From Carnegiea gigantea (taxonomy: Eukaryota; Streptophyta; Magnoliopsida; Caryophyllales; Cactaceae), in the NCBI GenBank assembly GCA_029747015.1, contig JAKOGI010000052.1, positions 748,501 to 812,500 on the forward strand: a stretch of 64,000 nucleotides of DNA. The letters are read 5' to 3'. Each line of letters starts with the position of its first letter. Positions within the stretch are counted from its first letter, which is position 1. The position numbers and the translations under genes were made by a program. Of this stretch, positions 47,201 to 57,215 are shown piece by piece. The notes beneath the pieces were generated by a model. That model did not search any database. It worked only from the letters and a program-made list of their open reading frames with translations, and was not told the origin of the DNA.

Positions 47201-49585
47201 TGTTAAGCTTGTCGAGAGGTGCAAATTTAACCACTACTTCAGTTATTAAACACTTTTTATAGCATAGGAAAGTAGGGATCGATCCACGAGGAAAGATTGT
47301 TGTAAAAGGCTAGCTTAATCCTAAATAATTTTACTAATCTAATTTATTAAGTCTAATCTTAATAATTCTAAAATAATTAAAATCTAATGAATAAAAATCT
47401 AGAAAAATACTCAATGATGCTCCTAAATATTTTGGATTATATTCTGAAAAGAAAACAGTAAAAAGATTTCCTAGATAATTTAGAAAAATAAAAATAGGAT
47501 AGTACTGAAATTCTAATTAAAGATTAATAACAGCAGATAATAGTCAGAAAATAAATATTAAAATTGTCAAACAGTAACCTAAAATATTGTTCTTCAGGTC
47601 TATAAGCTTATAAATTCTAAATTGTATCTAATTAATTTCAGAAAAATTAGATCAGTAAATTAGCGCAGAAAATCAAGCAGAATAATAAATCTGAAATTAG
47701 AAATAAAATAATCTGCATTAATATGAATACGAAATTAATCACAAAAATTATCCTAATTTTCTGGACTTAACCAAACCTAATAAATATTAATTTTCTGAAA
47801 TTAACCAAACCTAATTACATAATTTTCTGGACTTAACCAAACCTAATAATCGTAAATTAAAATTAAAAATCAAAATTTTCAGAATTAATAACCTAAAAAC
47901 TTGCACTTATCAATTTCTCAAAATAATTCTGAAAAATTATCAAATAACTTTCAAAAATTACGAAATTAAATATGAGAAGACTAGGACACTATATAAACCC
48001 TAGGAACTGATAAAAATTGAAAAAGAACAAAAATAACTATTTTTGGTCTAATTTCTAACAAACCAGTAATTAAATACTAAAACTGAATATCAATCAATTC
48101 CAAAATTATAACCACTCTAAAAATCAAAATCTAAACTATCTAAAATTACCTAGACACTTCTAAAAGACTATACTTTGGGGGGGTCGATTGAAATTATATT
48201 GAAACTAATAAAAATAGAACAAAAATTAACAACCTAATCAAATTTACTAAAAGCAACAAATAATTATCCAAAGATATCAAATTTATGAAGGATACTTAGT
48301 ATAATCTCAATCCACCATGCAAATTAATATTTATCATTAACACACAAATTAATTTCATTCATGAGTTAAACTGTAGAAGACATCCATCAGCGGCTCTTCC
48401 CCATTTTTCCTTAGATTTTAGTTTAATTAGGTCCAGCCCTAATATAAACCCTACTAGTTTTGATAACCCTCACACCAGTGCAAGAATTTAATCAAATTAG
48501 AGCATTAAGAGTTAGAAAAATATCATTTAACAGTTTGTAACCAATTTACCAGTAAATCGATTTAACAAAGATCTAAAGCGATTACCTAATTAAAAAAGAT
48601 GGGTTTGAACCATCCATGATTAATTAGGGTGATACCTAAGCATAAAAGACTATAACTTTTATGTATTATAGTCTCCTAAACTATCAATCGAAATTTTATT
48701 GAACTAATTAGCATGCATTCTAATTAATTTAACACAAATATCATAAACGATAAATGCTAATCGCTATACAATCATGAATATGAATCAACTAGACAATAAA
48801 GTATAAAGCTTGTTTCAAAATAGTAAATTTAGCATAGCTTTAAGAAGATTATACTAAGCACATGAAAATTACTCACTCATATTAAAAATAAAATCACAAA
48901 ATTCACCCAAAAAATTCATGTTTAACAATAAACTAAACAACAACCCAAAAAAAAATATCAAAATAAAAATTAAAAAAAAGGTGATTGACGTGGGGAGATT
49001 ATAGGTGAAGAGGAGGTGGCCTTGATTATGGTGGGTTAGGCATGATGGTGATGGATGATGATCTTGGTGATGAGGGGTGCGGAGATGAAGAAGTGATGGT
49101 GGCTGTGAGAGGGCAAGCGTGACAATGGGATGTGATGGAGAGGGAAGATGGTGATGGTGATGGGATGTTGGTGATGCATGGGGTTGTGATGGAGGTGTCG
49201 TGGCCTGTGATGTTTCGTCAGAGATGATGATGATGATTGATATATATATGGAGGAAAGGAGGGGTGTGATTAGGGTTAATAATTAGGGTTTCCTTCTTCC
49301 TTTCTTCCTTAGATTTCTTCTCCCTCAAGACTTCTAACTCTTCACCAACTCTTGAAATTCTAGTCCAATTAAATAATTATGGAAATAATATTCTCCATAA
49401 TTATTATTTTTGGACCATTTTTATAGCCAAGCGTGTAAAACTCGAGTTTCGACGTCCTCTCTTCTCCTCTTTATTAAATTAATACTAACCTAAAAAATAT
49501 ATAAAATAAAGTAAATTAGAAGCAATAATATATATAATATAATCAAAATAATTATTAAAACAATGCATGATTTTTTGACTTAACA
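47201..49585 (-). repeat. 5' LTR of the Athila-like element
   Basis: 2385 bases, partner of 41282-43592. It carries a short tandem of TTTTCTGGACTTAACCAAAC-like units near 47757-47850 that the other LTR has only once, which accounts for part of the length difference. Confidence 0.95.
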
Positions 49586-49706
49586 CTTACCGACCAAGGT
49601 CGGGTTTAATACGGAAGTGGGTATAGGTAGGCCTGCGTTGAACCGATCTAATCTCAGCTCTACCCATTAGGCCCCTATCTCATGCCAATCTAGTGGGTCA
49701 AAAAAA

Positions 49707-52700
49707 TGATAAATTGGAGCTTAAGCATAGAATGAACGGCTAGGGATTTCTTTCATTGATACCACAAAGAGAATTACACCACACTATATATTTGCAAGAG
49801 TTCAAGAAGAAATGAAAATCTCTAACCCTATCTTTCGAAATAAGCAACAAAATATTTGTCAAAGATATTTACCAAAAATAAAAGATTTACAATATTTATT
49901 GTATCACTTCCCCTCAAGTTGGAACATGTGGATTGACTATACTAAACTTGGACCTAAGAAACAAAAATTGTTGCTTGCCGAGAACTGTAGTGAAAATGTA
50001 TGCCACTTGCCGTTTGGAAGGAACATATCTAGTAACCAATGCTCCAGATAAAAGTCGTTTGCGAAAAAAGTGACAGTCAATCTCTATATACTTGGTTCTC
50101 TCATGAAACATTGGATTCTTAGGAGTATGTAACATCGCTTGATTATCATAGAACAACTGCATAGGATGTTTCACAAACAACCACATAGTAGCCAGAAAGG
50201 ACTTGATCCAAATTAGATCACTAGTGACATTAGCCATGACCCTATATTCGGCCTCAGCTGATAAACAGGACACTGTACTTTGCTTCTTAGTTTTCCAGGA
50301 TATTGGAGACCCTCTTAGTGTCACGAAATAACTAGTAAGAGACCTTCTTATAAGAGGATATGCTTCCCAATCTAAATCACTGAAGGCAACAATTTTCAAA
50401 TTAGAATCACTGCATAGAAGAATCCATTGGCTAGGATTGCCTTAAAATAACACAACACGCGTTTTGCGACCTCCATATGAACTTCTTGAGGTGCCTGCAT
50501 GAACTTAGATAATATATGAACTGAATAACTCAACTCAGGTTGAGTAAGAGTCAAATAAATAAGTCTTCCCACAAGACGTCGATACTGTGTAGGATCACTA
50601 ACAAGGTCACTACCGCCAATCCTAACCTATGATTTATTTCCATAGGAGACTCAACTGGTTTGGCCCCAAGTAGGCCAAATTCTTCAACAATCTCAAGTGC
50701 ATACTTCCTTTGACATAAGAACAAGCCCTTTTCATTTATGGAAATTCAATGCACAAAAAATACTTCAATGATCCTAAATCTTTAATATGAAAACAGCTGT
50801 TAAGATAAGCCTTGAATTGAATACATAGCTCTCTATCATTGCCTGTCAGTACTAAATCATTGACATAAACAAGCAAAGCCATGAATTTGTCACCCTTTTT
50901 GGAGGTGAACAGGGAATAATCTGCATAGGACCTAACAAACCCATATTCGAGAAGCTTAGAAGATAATTTTGCAAACCGCTGCCGAGGAGCCTGCTTCAGT
51001 CCATATAAAGACCTCTGAAGGCGACACACCTTATTAGGATTTGTGGTTTTGAAGCCGAGAGCTAAGGTCATATAAACCTCTTCTTTCAGATCCCCATGCA
51101 AAAAGGCATTATGCATGCCCATCTGGTGTAATTCCCAACCTTTTGCAGCCGCGACTGATAGAAAACATCTCACACTAATCGTTTTTTGTAACAGGGGCAA
51201 AGGTCTCGGTGTAGTCAAACCCTTCTACCTATTTATCTCCTTGTATCACTAGACGAGCTTTGTACCTCTCAATGCTTCCATCAGAATGTTACTTTAATTT
51301 ATACACCCATTTGAAGTTAATGGGCTTTCTTGCCGGAGGAAGGTTAACAACAGACCATGTTTGATTCAATTCCAAAGCTTCTATCTCTTTTTCCATATCT
51401 TCCCTCCATTTAGGATCTTTAACTGCCTTATAAAAGAGCCTAGGTTCTACAATTTTGGTGATAGTAGCTAAATAATCTATATGAGCATCAGAAAATCACT
51501 ACATGTAATATAGTTAGTTATGGGATATGGTTTACTTGAGGATGCCTTTTGGATGGTGGTTGCACTTAAAGAGGGGTTTGTAGGACGAGGCGTATAGCAT
51601 ATATAGTCTTATAGATGTTTTGAAGTCTTGCGGGCCTGCTTCGCAGCTTCCTATAGATCTGTGACATCAATTGGACTGCTCCCCCTATCTGCCTGCCCTC
51701 CTGAAATTATTTCCCCATCTCCTACACCATTTGGGCCGCTTTCTATCTCGGCTAGCCCACTCATCCTCATGACATCATCTCCTATAGGCCTTACTGTCAC
51801 AGGTTCACCACCAGCCACAGGCTTAGGTTATTTCCTTTTATTGGCCGACTTGTGTTTTACTGTCTGAGCCTCACTAGCATACCTTGGTTGCCGACCATAT
51901 TGACTGTTTCTTGCATCAAACTCATCACAGCACCCATTCGGACTCCAACCCAGAGTTTGTTGCAAATTATCACCTTCATTCATATGCTCTTGTTCAGTTT
52001 TTGCATAAGGATAATTATCTTCATGAAGTATTACATCCCTACTAACAAATATTTCTCCGGTTTCCATATCATAAACCTTCCAACCCTTTTTCCCATGTGG
52101 GTATCCAATAAAAATACACTTCCTACCTCTTGCCCCAAAGTTGTCCTTTTTCTTTGATAATTGTATGCATAATACAAACATCCGAAAACTCTAATGTGCT
52201 CATAGGAAGGTTTCGTTCCAAACAAGGCCTCATAAGGGGTTTTTCCATCAAGAACTTGAGTGGGAGTCTTATTGATCAAATGGGCCACAGCTAACGCACA
52301 CTCTCCCCAAAACTCAATTGGGAGTTGTGATTCAAAGTGAAGGGCTCTAGCTACGTTCAATACACAGCGGTGTTTTTGTTTTACCTTTCCATTTTATTGT
52401 GGAATATCAATGCAACGAGTTTCATGAATTATGCCTTGCTCCCCATAAAACGTTTTCATTGGCCCTGAAGCGAATTCACTACCATTGTCACTTCTAATGG
52501 TCTTCACTCTTGTCTTAAACTGTGTTTGAACCAAGGCACAAAAATCTTTCACAATTTTAGAACCCTCACTTTTGTCTCTCATCAGCTACACCCAACCACG
52601 CCGGTTAGTATCATCCAAAACAGTCAAAAAATAGCTAGCACCACAAAAGGATTTAACATAGCAAGTGTCCTATATGTCATAGTGAGTGAGATCGAAATGC

Positions 52701-53500
52701 GTTGGAGCTTTATTATCGCTAATACCAAAAGGTAATTGCGTTTGTTTTGCTCATAAACACATATCACATAAATCCTTTTTACTACTACTCCTAACAATTC
52801 CTGAAATTGTGCTAGATAAGTTTGATAATGCCTGGTTTGATAGACGCCCCATTCCTCCGTGCCATAAATCATGAGAGATGACTTTCTTGGCTTGAATCTC
52901 CGCTGTTGGACTCTCCTTGTAAAAATACACCCCTCTTTAGTACTTAACCAATCCAATAAGCATCTTCGTAGTATGGTTTAGTATTACACATAACTTACTA
53001 GTAAATCTTACAATGCAACAGAGATCCTCAATTAACTGCGTAATCGATATTGAATTGCAATTTAGACTAGGTACATAAAGTACATCTTTTAAAATCAACT
53101 TGTCATTGAGTCTCACTGAGGCGCATTTGTTAGCAAGAGCAATGGCTCCATTTGGCATATAAACAGGAACCAATGATATATCACATAAATTAGATAATGG
53201 TTTCAAATTTCCAGTCATGTTATATGAGCCGCCGCTATCCAAAAGCTAGTTATGCTTATGATGGAGACGTTCTTGACTGTCTTTTGGTGCCTTGATTAAA
53301 CTTAACAATTTTTGTACCTGGTCTTCAGTGATTTTGGACCGGGCTGATAGATAGCGCTCTGCCTTAACAGTAGCGCCGCTGCCCTCTTGGGCCTGAGCCG
53401 CATTGACTTGCTCCTTCTCAGAATACCCTCGTTGGCCTCTGCCTGTGTTGGCTTTTCGTCCTCCACGACCACTCCTTCCGAGTCTCCATCCCTGATAGTA
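49707..53500 (-). mobile_element. Ty1/copia retrotransposon 2, 5' truncated
   Basis: Minus strand. The 3' LTR is 49707-49905 (TGATA...TATCA inverted termini), next to a purine tract (TTGAGGGGAAG, inverted). RNase H, reverse transcriptase, integrase, protease and the end of gag follow in order up to about 53500. There the sequence meets a plus-strand copia fragment. No 5' LTR, primer site or gag start is present. Confidence 0.85.
49914..53500 (-). pseudogene. Copia gag end and pol, dead
   Basis: From about 53500, a Gly/Arg-rich gag tail; then LLDSGGSYNMTG (protease, directly after a stop where Trp is expected). Integrase fragments (52582-51828) have RSDNGSEFASGP and EFWGECALAVAHLINKTPT. Reverse transcriptase (about 51290-50430, frameshifted near 51200) has [12 protein letters not shown] where relatives have [12 protein letters not shown], and YVNDLVLTG where relatives have YVDD, so two catalytic Asp are lost. 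RNase H (50399-49914) has SAEAEYRVMAN and ends in the VPSKRQVAYIFT region. Many stops and frameshifts; older than copia element 1. Confidence 0.85.
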
Positions 53501-54040
53501 GCTTATTCTAATGCTGACTGGGCTGGCTGCAAGGATTCGTGTCGACCCACTATGGGCTTTGCGGTGTTCTTTGGGCCTAATCCCATTTTCTAGCGCTCTA
53601 AGAAACAACCCACTATTTCTAAATCATCTACTGAAGCTGAGTATCATGCAGTGGCCTACACTATAGCAGAGACTATCTGGATTCAGAAGCTTCTTTCTGA
53701 TCTTAGTATTCACCTCTCTGTGCCTAACAAGGTGTACTGTGAATCCAATGCAACACGATCGGAGTAAACACATCGCTATAGACTACCATTTTGTTCGTGA
53801 GCGTGTTGCTCATGGTGATCTCGTTGTTAGAGATATTCCTAGCAAGCTTCAGTTAGCTGATATTTTCACTAAGGGTTTGTCTTCTAAGTTGTTTGATTTC
53901 TTTAGGGACAATCTATCTGTGCGACCCCTAGAACAGATTGAGGGGGCGTAATAGTGTAGAACGGATAAATATGTAATTTTTGTACTTTTACCCTACTTAT
54001 GATTATATATACAACGCCAGGGCTCGCAATTGGGTAGAGT
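53500..54040 (+). mobile_element. Plus-strand copia fragment: RNase H end and LTR start
   Basis: From about 53497 the plus strand encodes [20 protein letters not shown], then (after a stop) a Ser-Ser-x-Glu-Ala-Glu-Tyr-like SSTEAEYHAVAY. After a frame change comes HDRSKHIAIDYHFVRERVAH and LADIFTKGLSSKLFDFFRDN, ending in a stop near 53951. A GAGGGGGCG purine tract and a TGTAGAACGG LTR start follow. It is a 5'-truncated copia piece lying head to head with copia element 2. Confidence 0.8.
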
Positions 54041-54057
54041 CTGACAATTACCTTCAC

Positions 54058-54250
54058 GTTATGTGGTACTTTGTTATATCCCAAATTAACAGAAAAGTTC
54101 TCCACTAATTTTTGAGGTATTTTTATGAAATTTCCAACATGAATTGTAAATTCATTGTTGGATAATGAACTCAGCACGCAATCTCAGGCAACCAAGAACA
54201 AAAGAACTCATATTTCCGACAATGAGCCGAAAAAGACACGGAGAAATTAT
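54058..54250 (+). repeat. Left arm of an inverted repeat around knottin copy 3
   Basis: Matches the reverse complement of about 57010-57215 over about 190 bases. Shared words include TACTTTGTTATATCCCAA, TTTCCAACATGAATTG, GGATAATGAACTCAGCACGC and GGAGAAATTAT. The two arms enclose 2.7 kb that includes the knottin gene. Confidence 0.85.
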
Positions 54251-54411
54251 CCACCAACCCAACAATCAAAATTGTAATCCCATTTCAACAGGGACCCAGC
54301 TTCACACACGTAAATCAAATAATTCTACCAATCACATGAATCATGTGAGGGGGCTAATGGGTAGTCATTACAACTTACAAGCGACCATGCATGGAACATG
54401 AATGGCATGAC

Positions 54412-54419
54412 TATAAATA
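54412..54419 (+). promoter_or_regulatory. TATA box of knottin copy 3
   Basis: TATAAATA, 107 bases upstream of the start codon, in a block conserved with copy 1. Confidence 0.7.
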
Positions 54420-54518
54420 AGAACACACCACATTAGCTCGTCATAGCAACATCCAAAAGCAATAAAATTCAAGTTTCCTTGAGCTAAAGGAGTGCTAATT
54501 TCGCCAAGAATTAATTCT

Positions 54519-55017
54519 ATGGCAAGAATTTCAACAACTTATTTCATGCTTGCTCTACTGGGAGTTCTACTCCTCAATGCATCAGGTTTGACCTTGATCT
54601 ATTTATCTAGCTTAAGTATTAAATTAATGATGTTGTTTTCTTTTCCTTCCCTGATCGCTTTTCCTCCCTTATATTCAAAGTGCTATATATTAATTATTAT
54701 GTGAAATATAATCAATATTTATTTTGTGCAAAATGAAACTTATTTTAGTCCTAAATAATGATCGAATACCAGGAAGGATGCCAACTGGAGGTGACATTAT
54801 CGTTGTGGAGGAGATGATTGGTGCAGAGGAAGCCGCTAATGTGTTGGATGTGGGAGAAGGAGAAGGTCAGAGTTCAACTCAAGGTGTTCTGCGTTGCGTG
54901 GGTAAAGGTGAATCATGTGGTCCACTTTACTGGTGTTGCTCTGGTTTAGCATGTTCCTGGAGCTTAACATGCGTAGACGCAGTTCCTTGTCCAGTGCCAA
55001 TACCGCCTTATTGTTAG
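54519..55017 (+). CDS. Secreted knottin-like cysteine-rich peptide, copy 3 (intact)
   Basis: Two exons, 54519-54585 and 54773-55017, with a 187-base GT-AG phase-1 intron; 103 aa. Residues 1-22 (MARISTTYFMLALLGVLLLN plus AS) are a signal peptide, so the product should be secreted. Residues about 23-63 are an acidic propeptide. Residues 64-103 hold eight Cys (64, 71, 77, 78, 83, 89, 95, 103). The first six follow C-x6-C-x5-CC-x4-C-x5-C, the inhibitor cystine knot pattern; the last two form a C-terminal extension ending in Cys. The core CGPLYWCC is shared by copies 1 and 3. ATG is chosen because a TATA box lies 107 bases upstream and it opens the signal peptide. I do not recognise a named family. 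Plant knottins of similar spacing act as enzyme inhibitors or antimicrobial peptides, so the role here is inferred. Confidence 0.85.
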
Positions 55018-55480
55018 CTATGCAGATATATTCCAAATTAAGTTGATGCCCTCATTGAAAAGCCGTACGCATATGTCGTCCAGATGCATGTCTAAATTAA
55101 TAAGAGGGCCTGTGTCGTCATATATTACAAATACGTTTGTGCGTTATGCTAGCTTAAATAATATATAGCAACAATGTTCAATATCATGTACTGTTTGCTT
55201 GCGTGGTTAGTTACCATGCATAAATATAGATTATCAAGGTGAAATAATATTTAATGTTTGAGTGATCACTAACACGTGTCAGCTATTTTTCAATTTTAGT
55301 CTTATTATATCACTTGGGACTTTAAAAGAAATTGAAATGGGGGTTGACAAAAGTTTCACTGCCCCTCTTATTTTTCTCTGTTTTTCTCACTGATGTGTCG
55401 TTATGCTGGATTCAATTGCTTAAGAATAAAGAAAGTACAGAGAAGATATATGTAGAACTAATGCAGTAGCTGCGAGCAGT
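55018..55480 (+). other. 3' flank of knottin copy 3
   Basis: 55018-55390 is homologous to 34914-35270 and to the flanks of copy 2: TTGAAAAGCCRT, ACCATGCATAAATATA, TTATTATATCACTTGGGACT. No gene is present. Confidence 0.6.
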
Positions 55481-56090
55481 TCCGAGCATCCGGTAAAAGA
55501 GTTGGAAATCAGAATCAGAACCAGTCAAGCAGCTTCTGAACTCTTGGAGAACCGGAATTAGAACCTTAGGTTCTGATTCCAATTCCATGGTACCTAGCAC
55601 GTCTAATTTTCAAATTTACAACCTAATAGATTAAGTTTTCTTACTTATTTGGGGAGAGAGGGGATGTTTGATGTCTTTCTACATTTATTTTCTATCTTTA
55701 CACAAAAATTAAGTTAATTTATTAAGTTTGTATTTTCTTTATCTTAGTACTTCGAAAAATATTATGATCGAATCTTCGTTGAATTATTAGTAGCAAATTA
55801 ACTAATATTGCTTTAAATTCGCTATTTGAATGGTCAATTTTTGTAAGGAAAAAAATCAAATAGAAAAAGAATAGAGAAGTGGAAGAAAGCAGTAAAAAAA
55901 TCAAAAAATTTATTCATTTTCATTTCTCTAAGTAGGTTCCAGGTTCCGATTTTGGGTATTGTTTTGAGAACTGGAACCAGAACCGATTAGATCGATTCTT
56001 CTTTTTTTAGGAACTGAAACCGAAAAATTTCGATTGGTTCCGAACAAGTTCCAGGATGCCCGAAAACCTTGCTCTCCCTTACAATAGAGG
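55480..56090. repeat. Possible non-autonomous DNA element rich in GGAACC/GGTTCC words
   Basis: GAACCGGAATTAGAACC-like words near 55490-55600 face GGTTCCAGGTTCCGATT, GGAACCAGAACCGATT and GGTTCCGAACAAGTTCC near 55930-56060. The two ends are roughly inverted around an AT-rich middle. Terminal repeats and a target duplication could not be fixed. Confidence 0.35.
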
Positions 56091-57000
56091 ACAATATTCA
56101 CATGATTTGGGATACAAAGAGGAGAAGAATGGATGCAAAACTCACAACGCTTGCTCATACTTAAAACTTGTTTGTGGTTAACAAATTAGTTTTAAATGGG
56201 AATGCGATGGCTATTAAAAAACCTAGTTGCCAATGAGTATGGGTAGGTTTCTGCATAAATTTATCACTGAGTTTAGGATAGTTATGCTACGAGAATTCTG
56301 ATATAACATGCAAGATTATGCCTTCCACTCTATTCTGTTATTAAAATTAGGGGAAAAATCAATCATTGACCAATGCTTCTTATTAATGTACGCAAGTATT
56401 TAAAAAGCAAAACAGAACTTCACAAGCTGCACGAATTAACATACATAGCTAGCTCAGTCATTATCAGCCAACTACAACACATGATTGATTCGAAACTACA
56501 AGGGGAAGGAATAAGAGAAGAACCTTGGAGTGGTAGAGCTCAGTGACATTGATGGCAAACAACTGAGCAGAAGAACAACCAAAATCAAAATATAGTTTTT
56601 ACAATTAGGAGTAAATAAGAACGCATTGAAGCGATTAGAGCATATTTTATTAATTAGTAGAAGGATGATTGGTGTGAATAAGATTAGATTTGACTGGCAA
56701 AATGCAGATTAGAGCAGATTGGACCAGCTAGGAGATTCAATATGCTATAACGAATAGGCCATGAATTGCCTTTGATTGGGATCCCATATGGTTAGAGGGG
56801 AGAAATCAGAGTCTTACAGTCTATCTATCCAACTTCTGAGAAATGTTTTACCAATTTTTTTTTCCCACTAGAAGTAAACTTATTTTGCTTCGAAAATTGA
56901 CCTCTTCATACTCAGAATCTCTCTACTTAATTGGATTGAGTCCAGGTGGAGTAATTTCCCATCAAACCAGACCCTAACAACCCCCTTATGGTTTCCTGAT
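56091..57000. other. Intergenic, nothing recognised
   Basis: Short interrupted frames only. No motif, RNA gene or element end that I can support. Confidence 0.4.
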
Positions 57001-57009
57001 TCCCTCTGT

Positions 57010-57215
57010 CTCCAAGCTTGAAGTTCAGATAATTTCTCCATGTCTTTCTGGGCTCATTATCGCAAATATGAGTTCTTGTTCTTGGTTGCCTTAGACTGCG
57101 TGCTGAGTTCATTATCCAACCATGAATTTAGCAATTCATGTTGGAAATTTATGGAAAATACCCCAACAATCAGTGGAGAATTTTTCTGTTAACTTGGGAT
57201 ATAACAAAGTACAAC
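57010..57215 (-). repeat. Right arm of the inverted repeat around knottin copy 3
   Basis: Reverse complement of 54058-54250 with roughly four in five bases matching by eye. See the left arm for landmarks. Confidence 0.85.

Larger units (their letters stand above)
41282..49585 (-). mobile_element. Athila-like Ty3/gypsy element with gag and protease only
   Basis: The 8304-bp minus-strand element has LTRs 41282-43592 and 47201-49585 (TGTTAAGCTTGTCGAGAG...GACTTAACA), flanked by CTTAC on both sides (41277-41281 and 49586-49590). The Asp-tRNA primer site TGGCACCGTTGCCGGGGA (inverted) is at 47178-47195. The purine tract AAGTGTGGGGGAATT (inverted) abuts the 3' LTR at 43593. The coding part, 47112 down to 44808, holds gag and an Athila-type protease. 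The sequence that normally follows the polymerase genes comes directly after, so reverse transcriptase, RNase H and integrase are cleanly missing. Confidence 0.95.

Noticed and set aside
54492..54704. Longer open frame starting upstream of the knottin copy 3 ATG and running into the intron
   Set aside because: The upstream start is a GTG, and the frame after 54585 is intron. The paralogs support ATG at 54519 and a GT donor at 54586.
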